From Diplonema japonicum (lineage: Eukaryota > Euglenozoa > Diplonemea > Diplonemida > Diplonemidae): a DNA stretch of 64,000 nt. The translations under genes and the position numbers were made by a program. The notes beneath the pieces were generated by a model. It was given only the letters and a program-made list of their open reading frames with translations, had not been told where the DNA came from and made no database searches. Numbering within the stretch: the stretch's first letter is position 1; every line of letters starts with the position of its first letter. Below are positions 33,901 to 43,642 of the stretch, in pieces. The DNA lies in NCBI GenBank assembly GCA_964019335.1, contig OZ025664.1, positions 697,524 to 761,523 on the forward strand. Direction: 5' to 3'.

Positions 33901-34013
33901 CCCTTGCTAATCTAATTTGCAAGCTCACGACAATCATTGGCAACGATCCTGAGGGAGTGCCCTTTCAAACGCTATCGCGCTCCATGCGCTCTCGGAAGTC
34001 GATGCGTCGTTAA
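30975..34013 (+). CDS. Soluble triple class III cyclase (one degenerate, two adenylate-type domains)
   Basis: Single exon, 1012 aa. An out-of-frame ATG at 30971 precedes the chosen start. Residues about 1-190 are a coiled-coil region. About 192-330 is a cyclase-like domain that has lost both metal Asp and the Asn/Arg pair (reads AAFVVSSHF and VVQRAALL). Residues about 399-560 and 680-845 are full class III domains: VFTDVQSS / VFTDIQDS supply the first metal Asp, VKTEGDAFM the second plus the adenine-selecting Lys, MDYFG / MDYHG the paired Asp, and VNLAARI / VNNAARV the transition-state Asn and Arg. These residues predict cAMP synthesis. No membrane helices, so it is cytosolic, unlike trypanosome receptor cyclases. 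The two intact domains may dimerise within one chain. The C-terminal 150 residues are helical. Confidence 0.9.
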   Translation: MDDVDDLQAQLASYVLAKPDNKKQVTNLKHRLQVSKWNEELIDSLERYDCEYNRLEPRTVTPDIVPTRPGTAAPRKWRPSARDIVPLTSECCGVDEYEESLLKQIDEMREEICTVQQETQKQEEHYASLFQRASTRKKKAGSSALHVSIAMLRKKVSSVAPVRSLIKSKRVALEKQLMELHDVGSTLRRDMLKAPTCPAAFVVSSHFPQEVCDVIQNEVYNRHGYVAPFTEFMAVFESICDVLEWVKVSQGILARYGWGGEVINGSEAIPQLSCGISFGDAEMVETREGVTYKGPVVQRAALLRGKAMGGEAYLCNSAAAELEAIRASINNPLPMLQGMQMLKAEDGIVLVAQGAAIKRNGARGAVAKQRGPREIEVRLASLEQARMVLEDQQIKRTAPSGVVTVVFTDVQSSTSLWDTCPNAMRIALQKHNRLFLNLLEIYGGYAVKTEGDAFMIAFSDAANAMHWCMQTQLHLLKENWPPEIIESPEGENMYVDGVLVFHGLRVRMGFTTGEPECTTDVLTGRMDYFGPMVNLAARIAGQGKGGETIIGSSAMAALKRCKALPSPDVAVTGKGTKSLKGISKSETMFQLVPVGLTGRKDSQQDAPKADRQCAWADAVFNARKKKRAQQALSADTLRRYLDMEKVYPKLIRKYRSIRRTIEAKEAKLMRCEDTMTADIPPTGSVTIVFTDIQDSTSLWEADAARMSLVLHMHNKLLRSLIKEHEGYEVKTEGDAFMVAFPSPLYALNWCVAAQLALLTEPWPEPSPVYYENVMIFNGPRVRMGLNTGEPNCDIDRITCRMDYHGRIVNNAARVSGTAQGGDIAMGLGTYTELLRLDEESGNIFGCLSLKSKGSVHLKGISTAEMIHSVLPLSLAGRRLYWKKEGNKQQAKAIVGRMEQAKYEEYRAPNELQLLGHHEKVMEKVFAVHEILNKPFSLTRQEISDVYPEMMSVVKYVTILTRTLTEHDESKGDWEETLANLICKLTTIIGNDPEGVPFQTLSRSMRSRKSMRR

Positions 34014-34073
34014 CTTTATTATACTTTCCCATCTTATCACCACACCACTACTATCATAGGGTTATACATAAAC

Positions 34074-35276
34074 ATGCCGACGTACTATGACGCGGCATGC
34101 ACAGGACCACCTGCAATCGATGGGTCGGAGAGCAATGCGTGCAGAAATAAAGGACAGCCGAAAGAAAAGGTGACAAGGCCTCTTGACAGAAGAACGACAA
34201 CGTTGATGACACGTGAGAGAGTTGAAAAGTCGCGCCTAGAAGCACAGCAAAACCATGAGCCAGAACCAGTATCGCCTTCACCCGTTGCCTCACCAAAGGT
34301 GGAGGAAGAAGATGCAGGCCACAGTACCGCTCGATCCCTGACTAAGGAAGAGAAGGTCCAGCTGATCAACGAATCAGCAAATCACCCGTACCTCAAGAGA
34401 CTGCTGCAGGGCATGCACGTGTTAAGAGACAGGAGCGAAGAGACAGTGCGCTCGACGCATTCGAGCCAGCTGCGCGAGCGGAGATATAAAAAGCCCTCTA
34501 CCACTGCCATGTTCGCCACGCCGCCCCCTGCCATATTCACTGAGTCGAGGTCTCCGATTTCACCGTTGCCCACACCGTGGGAAGACGATGCACCTCCGCC
34601 GTGGGTGGCAAGCAAGCATAGCATACTCAACCAGAACAAAAATAAGAAAAAGAAAAAGAGAACCATTCACAAGACACCGGAACGCACCCCCCGTGGCACC
34701 CCCGGCTTCAGCTCTATCGAGAGAAGAAGTGAGCCGTCGCCCTTCCCCACGACCAGGTCGCACAAGACAGACGTCAGCGAGGGAGAACCTAATGACAAAA
34801 ATGATTTCCCGCAGCTTAAGAAGCTTACATCGATGTTAGCGAACGAGCCGAAGCCTGCAGAGCAGAACGGTGGACATGAGAATGAATGTACCACAGAGGG
34901 GGCCATGTATAAAGGGGAGTCATTTTACACCATGCTGCAAGGGGCCCTCACAAGGCTCGTGGGTGCCGATGCCTCGGACACCGAGACGCCCTCTCCTTCA
35001 CCTTCGTCGCCTACACCTGTTGCTGCGAAGCAGTTGAAGCCGAGAAGCCGACCCAAGCAGATGGGGAACACAACGAATAGAAGTAAAAGGAGTAGCGTAA
35101 CACCGGAGAAGAGGGGTTCCTTCGCACCACGTCCCTCGTACTCGCCGTCGCCGTCACCGTCACGCAGGAAGCCACTGCCGTCGCCTGGCGCAGAGAGGAG
35201 AAGGTATGTAACGGGTGCAAAGGGTGTCACTTTAAACAGCCCGGTGCCAGGACAGAGGCCAGTATGGCGGAAGTAG
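34074..35276 (+). CDS. Disordered Ser/Pro-rich basic protein, function unknown
   Basis: Single exon, 400 aa, ATG 14 nt after ATCATAG. Only residues about 95-145 look ordered (KVQLINESANHPYLKRLLQGMHVLRD), a helix with a conserved-looking NHPYLKRL patch. The remainder is rich in Ser, Pro, Lys and Arg, including KNKKKKKR near residue 190 as a nuclear-localisation or microtubule-binding type basic tract, and many SP/TP sites that a MAP kinase or CDK could phosphorylate. No known domain recognised. The frame and stop are clear, and codon choice matches neighbours. Confidence 0.6.
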   Translation: MPTYYDAACTGPPAIDGSESNACRNKGQPKEKVTRPLDRRTTTLMTRERVEKSRLEAQQNHEPEPVSPSPVASPKVEEEDAGHSTARSLTKEEKVQLINESANHPYLKRLLQGMHVLRDRSEETVRSTHSSQLRERRYKKPSTTAMFATPPPAIFTESRSPISPLPTPWEDDAPPPWVASKHSILNQNKNKKKKKRTIHKTPERTPRGTPGFSSIERRSEPSPFPTTRSHKTDVSEGEPNDKNDFPQLKKLTSMLANEPKPAEQNGGHENECTTEGAMYKGESFYTMLQGALTRLVGADASDTETPSPSPSSPTPVAAKQLKPRSRPKQMGNTTNRSKRSSVTPEKRGSFAPRPSYSPSPSPSRRKPLPSPGAERRRYVTGAKGVTLNSPVPGQRPVWRK

Positions 35277-35572
35277 TTTGATAGATAGAGCTGAACGAAA
35301 CTAGTGCATCTGCCGAAGTGTCGCCGCCTCACGTGCACATTGTATGAACCACCTTCTACCCCCCTTTGTGCGAAGCTAACTAGTCCTTGTGCCTGCACTG
35401 CCGTCCAGGTCGCTGGATGGCAGGGGCGGAAGCACCTGCACTGTCTTGGCTTACGATTGCGGTGCTCCGTGGCTGCCTCCTGCTGCTCGATACTTTCTTG
35501 AATGAAAGAAGGAAGAAAGGACCCTTGGCCCCGCAGTACTGAAGCTTGGCACTTTCACTTGCTGCATCGCAT

Positions 35573-35626
<54 letters not shown>

Positions 35627-35710
35627 TTCAACAAAAAGATTTAAAGGAAAGAAAAAGAAAGAAAGAAAAAAAGAAAATAACGAGCAAAAAAAAAAAAAAG
35701 GAAAAAGAAG
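35277..35710. other. Intergenic with 52-nt T run
   Basis: Ordinary-complexity DNA from 35277 to about 35560 without a coding frame I trust, then T52 at 35574-35625, followed by A-rich DNA to 35715. It separates the disordered-protein gene from the candidate RNA. Confidence 0.65.
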
Positions 35711-35893
35711 ACAACGATGCTTTGCACGGTGATGGGCAAGATTCCGCACACCGGTTGTAAGTTATAGCTTGAGCAACATAAAGAAAAGTTAAGAACAAGT
35801 GTAATTTTTTTAAGAGGAGGGTTACTTGTAGGCGTCCTTTTAGCGGTGGCGTACGGCAGTGGGTGCCGAACAGGGATTTGTAGTTTTTTTTTT
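35711..35893 (+). ncRNA. Candidate structured small RNA with Sm-like site
   Basis: Between A-rich and T-rich flanks lies about 180 nt of ordinary complexity with RNA-gene traits. A hairpin CGGTG...CACCG can form at about 35727-35752. GTAATTTTTTTAAG at about 35801-35814 resembles an Sm-protein binding site. It is followed by a stem AAGAGGA/TCCTTTT (35812-35818 with 35835-35841) and a perfect hairpin CGGCA-GTGGG-TGCCG (35853-35867), then a T run from 35884 that could be a Pol III or snRNA terminator. It is not the spliced-leader RNA, because the leader sequence is absent, and it lacks the signature boxes of U1, U2 or U6. U4-like pairing at TTTGCAC is conceivable. No promoter was identified. Confidence 0.33.
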
Positions 35894-36061
35894 TCTTTTT
35901 TTTTTTTTATTCTTTTTCTTTTATGTTTCCCCTATTCCCCCCTTTTTTCTTATCCCTAAAAGGTTTTTTTTTTTGTAATCCCTCCCATTTATAATCCTCA
36001 AGCTTTGATATCACCGACACGAAAAAAGAAGGAAAAAGAAAAGGAAAAAAAAAAAAAAAAA

Positions 36062-36623
36062 ATGTTCCGTGGATTGAGGGCCGCCAGGACGATCTCGCAG
36101 GTATGTGCCACACACAATATCATATATTCGTTTACAGGTGAGGAGCTTTGGGATGACTGCCCCCTGCCTCATGCCGGTGTACTACTCAAAGAGCCACGAG
36201 TGGGTGAGCATTGAGGAAGGCAAGGCAACAGTCGGAATCACCCATTTCGCTCAGGAAGAGCTTGGTGAGGTGGTGTACATTGACTTGCCTGAAGTCGGTG
36301 AGACTGTGGAGCCCAGTATGCAGCTTTCCCCTTCCTTTCCCCTTTCACAACTTTTTAACAGACGAGACCTACGGCACTGTGGAGTCTGTGAAGGCCACCT
36401 CCTCCCTCATCTCCCCCGTCGGTGGCACCATCGCCGATGTCAATGAAGAGCTTACTGAGAACAGCGGTATGAATGCTGTGAGGAAAAAAATATTAAAACA
36501 GGGCTTGTGAACGAGTCCCCCGAAGACAAGGCATGGACCATCAAGCTTGAGGGCATCACCGAGCCCGAGGGTCTTATGACCAGAGAGGAGTACGAGAAGT
36601 ACCAAGCAGAAGTAGCGGAATGA
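36062..36623 (+). CDS. GCVH: Glycine cleavage system H protein, mitochondrial
   Basis: Four exons: 36062-36100, 36138-36315, 36362-36466, 36502-36623; introns of 37, 46 and 35 nt; 147 aa. Residues 1-20 are basic and Ser/Arg/Ala-rich, a mitochondrial targeting peptide. The mature part starts YSKSHEWV and carries [26 protein letters not shown], then [12 protein letters not shown] with the lipoylated Lys at about residue 83, and [13 protein letters not shown]. The H protein shuttles the aminomethyl group between the P, T and L proteins of glycine decarboxylase in the mitochondrial matrix. Every intron must be removed to keep frame. Its 5' leader is A-rich and about 60 nt long, unusually long for this window. 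Confidence 0.95.
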
Positions 36624-37146
36624 TCTTAGTGAAGAAAGAAGAATTTTAAAGGTCGTGCTTCATAGTGTTTGATTTTTTTTTTTTTTTCCTTTTCCCTTCT
36701 TTGCTTTTCGCGGTGTCTGCGGCACCCTACCTGCGACCCATTCGGTCCATACTTCAAAAGGACGACGCCTGCAGCACCATGACAGGGGAGGGTGACTACC
36801 CATACCCTTAGTGCTTTCTGTTTCTTTTTTTCTTTCTTTTTTCCACCATTATCTTTTTCTTTTTTTTCTTTCTTTCTTTCTTTTTTTTTTTTTTTTTACG
36901 CGCGTGTCGTGGCACGTTTTTCTTTTTCTTTTTTTGGACAGCTTGGGCTATTCACGCCAGATACATGCTTTGTTTGCCTTGAGGGTCTCGGGCTTGTACT
37001 CGTTAAGGCTGCCGGGTTTGGACCGCACTTTTTGGGTTTCGTTCCTTTCACGTTGGTGGTTATGAGCATGTGTAATGTGCTTCATGGCATTACTTTCCTC
37101 TCTTTTTTGGCATATTTCGCGCTAACTACTGGGCACTGCAGGTATA
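36624..37146. other. Intergenic pyrimidine-rich DNA
   Basis: T runs near 36671-36686 and 36880-36897 with little else; apparent ORFs are poly-Phe. From 37060 the sequence is pyrimidine-rich, ending ACTGCAG at 37141, five nt before the next ATG. Confidence 0.65.
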
Positions 37147-39401
37147 ATGTACCCTCACTTGTCGCTGCTTGCGAGTCTAGCAGGTCAGTCGCTTGCTGTA
37201 CTTATAGGCTCTGAGCAAGTGGGCTCTGAACAAGTGGACTCTGAGCTAGAAAAGGCAAAGTTGATCCTATGTCTCCGGGAGCAGGTGGAAGCGCTGACCA
37301 CCAATGTCACAGAGGCACGGAAGCAGCAGCACAGTGCAGAGAAGACTAATAAGCAGCTCAGCGATGCAATCACCGCGGGGCGTGCAAGGCTGAGTGTCAG
37401 GGACTGCGACATGCAGGTTTTCCAAGAGAAGCTGGCCACCTCAGAAGACCAGCTGCTGCTCAGCAAGATGAAGCTGGAGATGCTGCAAGAAGAGGGTATA
37501 AAGCGCGAAGCAGTTTACAACAACGAGAAGCAAAAGCAGAATGAAGCACTACGAGAGGAGCGGGTCGGCCTCATGCAACAGAAGGTAGAAAAGAAAAGAG
37601 ACGACACTGAGAACGCCCTCCTGCTGCGCCTCATCAACGCAGAAGCCGATAAGTGGAAACACAAAACGCTGGAACTGCATTCTGTTATTGACGTGCAGGT
37701 GCGGGAGGAGGCGAAGAACAACGTGTTGTTAGCAATAGTGAACGCTCAGCTGATCGGCCAAAGAGAAGAAAACAACGCCCTGAGGAAGGAGGTGGGAGGC
37801 TACAGAGAAGAGATTACGAGGAAAGAAGAGCAGCTCCAAGATGCTGAGGAGAGACGCGAACAGTTATTACGACTTAAAGAGCAGCAGAGCGACTATGCCA
37901 TCACTACGGAGAAGGAACACCACTTCAAGATCATGAGGCGCAAGGCACACGAAAGCAGGCAGCAGACGCTAATCGAAAGCTCGGAAGTAGAGCTCAAGGC
38001 CAATGTTACGGAAATCGAGTCATACACTCACAGAGCAAGCCTAGGGCTGAAGACGGCTTATGAGAAGCAGGCCGACCTGACGGGGCAGTGCAACAGGCTG
38101 ATCGCTATCAACAACGATCTGAAAACTGCACTGCGAGAAACAGAGGTATGATTTTGCCAAGACTGCATCAACGCAGGAGATCGAAACATCACGCTACGTC
38201 GAGAGGAAGAATGAAATCACGAAACTAGCCACGCGAAGAGAAACAGTGGCTAAGAAAATGGAGCTGGCAGATATGGTATGCAGCTTCTCATCTTGTGTTT
38301 CTTGTATGCATAGCAGAAACGCTTTGAGGAGATGGTGAGTAATGATAACAGTATAAACCTTCTTAAGTCTCAAGTAGAAGTTCTCAGCAAGAAAGCGAAG
38401 GCCTTCGGAGAGAAGGTTGTGATCAAGCAAGCAGGAATCAACGACAAGTATGAATATTAGATATATCTAATCCACCTAGGATCGAGAGCGCCAGGGCCAC
38501 GGCAGCTGCTATCCGACTTCAGGAGATGGAGAGCGACACCGACAACTTCAAGACTATCACGAAGATCATAGCTGCCAATGAGTGCCTGCGCAACCAGATT
38601 GTGGTGTTGGAGAAGACAGCAGCTGCGCGCAACGAGGCGCACATTCAGGAGAGAATAGAAATGGCAGAGCAGTTGGCGAAGTATAAGAAGATGAAGGGCG
38701 ACCTTGAAGAAGGAGTGAGAGACAAAACGACGGCCCACGAAGGCACTATGGCCGACCTCCGAGCCCAGCAATTGAATGTGTCGGAGAAGCAGGTGGGGGC
38801 TGAAGAAGTTCAGCACACTGCAAGTCATTTGCGTGAGCGGTGTATCATGGTGGATCGTGAGACGGGACATTTAACGAAGCACCTCCACGCGCTGGAGAAG
38901 GAAGCCATGCGCAGCATGAGGTTTTTTGAAGGCAAATGTAATGCATACGAATCAGAGGGCAAGGTGCATAAGAACGAAATCGCAAGGCTCGCGAGGACAG
39001 TATCACGACTGGAGGTGAGGGTGGCGGAGACGCAAGAGTACCGCACCAAAGCGGAGGAGAACACCAAACTAGAGGGGGAGATAAAGGAGTATAAAAAAGA
39101 ACAGCGGTATCTCCAGAACGTGATATCGACAATGACAGTAGAGAAGGGCCTCCTTGACGGTTACAAGGCAAAAGTACTCACAGAGCAGAACGAATCTCAG
39201 CTGCAGAAGCTGAAGTCCTTGGAGGGCCTCAAAGCGCGGTACGTCCCACTTCTGAAGGAGCTCCTTGCTACGGCACGAAAACATGACATCAAGTCAGACG
39301 CGATCAAGAACGCCGAGCGGGCGGCCCTTGAGCTCGGCATTTCGTGTTACCACACTCCAGCTCCTCCGAAGGCTCTTTGGGCAAGCCATCAAAATTATTA
39401 G
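37147..39401 (+). CDS. Long coiled-coil protein
   Basis: Four exons: 37147-38145, 38177-38275, 38317-38447, 38480-39401; introns of 31, 41 and 32 nt; 716 aa. The first about 20 residues are hydrophobic (LSLLASLAGQSLAVLIG), possibly a signal or just a helix; the rest is an almost continuous heptad-patterned coiled coil rich in Glu, Lys, Gln and Leu. No other domain. The last about 40 residues are less regular and end with an aromatic Ala-Pro-Pro stretch. Composition and size fit flagellar, basal-body or cytoskeletal coiled-coil proteins, but no specific family can be assigned. The intron boundaries are supported because each gives an uninterrupted coil. Confidence 0.72.
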
Positions 39402-39479
39402 TGCTTTCCAGTACTGAGTGTTTAATAAGTATTAGTGCCTTTGCGTTTTTGTTTAAGTCTTATTTCAGTTAAATGAAGG

Positions 39480-42400
39480 ATGCACGGATTTAAGGAAGGG
39501 CACCTCAGGGCACGCACGCCACAAGACTGTGTGTCGTCACAGTATGTGTCACCTCCTCGCAATGCACTCCTGCCAAAGCGGTTTCCTAAGGCGGCAAACA
39601 GCATTGCCTTGACGCCTGAGGGGACAGCACACGATGAAACAGCGCCGCCATGGCTCACACCCACGCACGACGAGACCGCAGATTTGGTCATGTCAAAGCT
39701 GCACAGTCACTACCTCGCCTCAACCCCTGTGCAAAGCACTCCTTTACGAAGGACCCCTGTGCAAAGCACAGTGAGTCGTGTTCCGAGAACAGCTCCCAAG
39801 ACACGTGCCCCAAACACTGAAGCGCACCCACTCCCGAATTCGCAAACCAAGCTCCCTCCCTTTTTATCGTCTTCGCGAGGCCTCCACATTGTCAACAAGG
39901 CACAAAAAGCAGCATTGGGTAGGTTAGCAGTGGCAGAAGAAGAGCTACGGCTTCTGCTGTCTTCGGAGGGGATATCGAATTCAGCACTGCACGACTCATC
40001 AGCGCCACCTGGGAAGCGTATTGCCGATGCAAAGGCAGCGCTTGAAGAGCTCAACAAAGCGAAAGCACCAGTTAAGGATGCAGGTGATGTACAGCAGGAG
40101 GTGTGCATGCTCGATTTCGTATCCGAGAGCACACAGCCGGGATCGTGCACGGATAAAGCGGTCTTTGAAGAGGCTACGACAGTTGAACCGACTCACAGCA
40201 AAGAACCGATTCAATCTATAAACATCAAGCTTGAAGGCCGACAGCATGAGCCGATCCGAAGTAGCCAGCAGAACGTACACCAGCAGGAGGAACCTGCAGG
40301 CAAACTCGTCAAGCTTGAGCACAAGCAAGAATTTTATGCCGTGCCGCTTGGTGTTCAGCAGATTGCACCCGAACAGATTCAAGTTGTTCCTGCTGAACAG
40401 CCAATTCCTCTCGAGGAGGTGAGTAAAACTAGCAGAAGGTCTGCACCTGCTCCTCAAGCACCAGTTGCACCGGAGCAGATCCGTACTGAGTGCCAGCGTG
40501 AGGCACCAATTCAAGTGGAGGCTGCACACTTCCCCATCAAGCATGTCTCTGTATCGTCGAGCACATGTGAAATGTCACAGCGAGGGTCGCTTATGAGTGT
40601 AACCTTCTTAGATGGTACGCTGCCGCAGGACACCCGCACTCATGACTGCACCGTTCGCCTTATATTTGACGACCCCAATCAGTCCTTGGGTGTGAAGTGG
40701 CGGTATAACAACGGATATATTGTAGCCGACAGTTTCGATGAGAACGGTGTCTGCGACAAGGCAGGGATGCAGAAGGGGTGGTGCGTTGTGAGTGTAAACA
40801 AGATACCTGTGTGCACCATTCAGCATCTCAACAAGGCCGTCTCGGATGCTAGGTGTGAACAAGAGTGGGTCGATCTGGGAGTTCTTGTGCCTCACAGCGC
40901 AGAGGGAAAGCCTGAAATGAAGGATACTGCAATAGAGTGTGCGGCGGAGGTAGCCGACATCGCTGTGTCTACTGACGTGCCTTACCCGAACGAAGACTAC
41001 GAAAACCTGACGGGGCGGTTAGAAGAGTTGCAAACTGTGTTGAATGTCGCACTTAAGGAGCGTGATGACTTTGCGAGCAAGGTAGAGATGACGGCTGGAA
41101 TTGCAGAAGAGTATAGTTTGGAGAAGGAAAAATGCACTGAGCTGCAGTTGTTGCTGGACAACTGCAATGAGATGCTCGCGAGCCATGAACGGATAGCCGA
41201 GGAGTGCAAGAACGATAATGCAGGACAAGAGCAGTTCATTCTTACATTAGAAGATGAGAAGAGAAAATTAGAGCACCAAGTCAAGATGAGCGAGCACAAT
41301 ACGCAAGAAGTGGTGGATAAGTACGAACTGCTGCAGCGCAGGATACAGCTGCTGGAGACAGACCTAGAGATGGTATGCATAACGCGAAATAGTCATGACG
41401 TCAACAATAGGCCAACAGGAGGTGTCAGTCACAAAAGCAACATATCGAGTTTCTTGAAGATGACCTCTCGAAGGTACGTATGGTGTCAGAATAACAAGAA
41501 CTGCCAACAGCTGCGGAAAGCAGAATCTGATTTGACGCGCAAATTGAATAGCACGAGTGGCGACCTAGAAGGTGCGAAAGATCTAGTGAAACAGTTCCAA
41601 GGCAACACGGAATTGCTTGTTGCGGAAAACGAAGAGAAGACAAAGAGCCTTGCCACCACTAAACACGAGATGGCTAAGGTGTGCATAAGTCCTGCCTCAG
41701 TACCAACAGATAACGCGGGAGAGCAACGAATGTAAACGACTGCATGACAAGGTGACGTTCCAGTCTAATGAACAGAGCATTGCTCTCGTACAGGTAGGTT
41801 GTTTTTTCTTGTATATGCTCGCTTACAGGCGGATGAGGAAGTTGAGAGACAGAAGGTCATTATTAGCACCTTAGAAGCAGCTCTGCGTGACCATGAGCTA
41901 CGGTCCGTAGAGCAAGCACAGGTACAGCATTCTCACCCTGTTTCACTCACTCACAGCACATGCGCGATGTTGTTGAAAGGAACGCCTTGTTGGAGGCAGA
42001 GATTGGCAAGATCCAATCGGTATGCCCCGGCATTTAACAACCCCGACACACAGGCCGCCGCTGATGAGCGACAAGGCACCGTGCGAAGGCTGACCAATGC
42101 AGCAGAAGAGAGGTTGTCGACAATGCAAAGCACGCACGACAGAGAAGTTTCATTCCAAAGACAGGAATTGGATCAGATGAGGGAGAGCGGCACCAATGAA
42201 ATGAAAATCAAAGAAGAACTTGAACGAGAGGTGCTCGTATTGAAGGATGAGAAACAGGTGCTGCTCTCTAAACTGGGTGCCTATGAGGCAGAGGCCTTCG
42301 AGCGCATGAGGTCGCCTAAGGCAAAGAGGCTTTCGTCACGTATGGTCTCGCCGTTGTCGCCTTCTTTGGGTGCGCGTATTGCAAGCAGCTCTATTGATGA

Positions 42401-43109
42401 TCTAGAGTCGCCCTACTCCCGTGGAAAGCAGAGCGTCTACTTCCTGGACAACGTCCACCCGCCTGACGACGGTTCCTGTGATGAAGTGTGGACACCGGTT
42501 AGGTTGAACGTCGTAGCTGCTAACTATGGTAAGTTCAGATCCTCGTCTGACTTTGCGCGATCATCCTTTGCAAGATCACGGACGGCGTCGTGGCGGAGTG
42601 GCGAGCTGTTCATGGACACAAGGATCGTTCCCCATCCAGTCGACGGCTTCATGGTGACCAGGGACAGTGCTGTCACGCAAGTGCCCAATGACGAGCCTAC
42701 AGGTGACAGTGGCTTCCCTCCTGTCGCACCGTCCCCCGAAAGTATTGAAAAGTCAGAACCCGACAACCAACAACCGACACCCAACCGACCCACAAACCCT
42801 CTGCAGCAGGCAGGGCTTACGTTAGATGAGGTTTTCTCCACATGCTTTGAGCAGAGAACCCAGTTGGCATCGTCCTTCGCAACACTAGATGTCCTGAAGA
42901 CCGAGATGGTGTCCACGAAAGAGCTCCTGTCGCGCCCCAGCACTGCATGCATGCTCGATGACACTGTGTGGCAGGAGCTCACTGACATCGAGCAAATATA
43001 CCTGTCGTTGAAAGGCTCTCTGGAGGGCTGTAGTGAGACCTTTGATAAAAATGAGCTAGAAGCGAGAGAGCTCGCCATTATCGCTGACTCCTTGGGGTCG
43101 TGTGCGTGA
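39480..43109 (+). CDS. PDZ-domain and coiled-coil protein
   Basis: Seven exons: 39480-41372, 41411-41473, 41511-41678, 41710-41793, 41829-41921, 41957-42019, 42054-43109; introns 31-38 nt, all phase 0, so every exon is a multiple of three; 1139 aa. A short out-of-frame ORF starts at 39473 and overlaps the start. Residues about 1-370 are disordered, including Gln-rich stretches. A PDZ domain lies near 390-475 (QSLGVKWRYNNGYIVADSF, then KGWCVVSVNKIPV). From about 500 a long coiled coil runs to about 790. The C-terminal 300 residues are Ser/Pro-rich with a final helical segment. The assignment of a single gene rests on intron removal, which keeps the coil in register. Likely a cytoskeletal or membrane scaffold. 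Confidence 0.75.
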
Positions 43110-43204
43110 TAAACGTGTTGTATATAAGTACTTTGTTGTTATAGTAGATTAAGTTACAGTGTTGTATTTAAGTCTTCTGCCTTCACATTCACAATAGGGC
43201 AGAT

Positions 43205-43597
43205 ATGTTTACGTTTATCGTAGGCATCGACTGGGCGGGGTACAGGAGAAACACGGAAGTCGTGATACAGAGCAATATCCCACCTACAACAGAAGAGCTG
43301 CGGGATGCAGCAGAAGAAGTGTTTACTATTGACGCGAAATGCGAGAAAGCAGCACCGTGGCATGAGAAGCAAGATGCAGTGTTGCGAGTGAATGACATGA
43401 TGATATGGGACAGCGTGTTACAGGGGTGGTCCAATTTGCTATTTAGTTCACAGTTGCGTGAGTGGACGCAGATATGGTGTGTGTGCGACGGCACACCCCT
43501 TCCGACGTTGCACGAGATACCGAAGACAAAAAGTGGTTTCTCACAATTGACGAAACACACCATCAGTCCACCCATCCACATCCAGACCCAACGTTAG
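43205..43597 (+). CDS. Small conserved-looking protein, function unknown
   Basis: Single exon, 130 aa. The first 90 residues form a compact alpha/beta pattern: FTFIVGIDWAGYRRNTEV, a helix TTEELRDAAEEVF, and a strand-turn region ending LREWTQIWCVCD. From memory, kinetoplastid predicted proteins have a similar N-terminal block (basic strand with FRRxTEV, helix with VF, and WCF), in some cases followed by EF-hands, but here no EF-hand follows. The tail after residue 100 is irregular and could lie in the wrong frame if an unseen intron exists. Only 45 nt separate its stop from the next start. Confidence 0.55.
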   Translation: MFTFIVGIDWAGYRRNTEVVIQSNIPPTTEELRDAAEEVFTIDAKCEKAAPWHEKQDAVLRVNDMMIWDSVLQGWSNLLFSSQLREWTQIWCVCDGTPLPTLHEIPKTKSGFSQLTKHTISPPIHIQTQR

Positions 43598-43642
43598 CTT
43601 CTTGTCTTTGCGTCCATCATATCACTCACCAAAGGTTACACA

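Noticed and set aside
35720-35760. Possible U2 or U4 snRNA 5' region
   Set aside because: Only loose matches; the U2 branch-site pairing element and the U4 K-turn (tandem GA pairs) are not present.
35859-35878. TGGGTGCCGAACAGGGAT resembles a retroviral primer-binding site for tRNA-Lys
   Set aside because: Three mismatches to the 18-nt site, no LTR or gag/pol around it, and it lies within the hairpin of the RNA candidate.
36792-37214. 140-codon ORF overlapping the start of the coiled-coil gene
   Set aside because: Poly-Phe from pyrimidine tract that more likely serves as the splice acceptor region.
38326-38350. Extra intron starting GTGAGT in the coiled-coil gene
   Set aside because: Removing it shifts the frame; keeping it preserves the coil.
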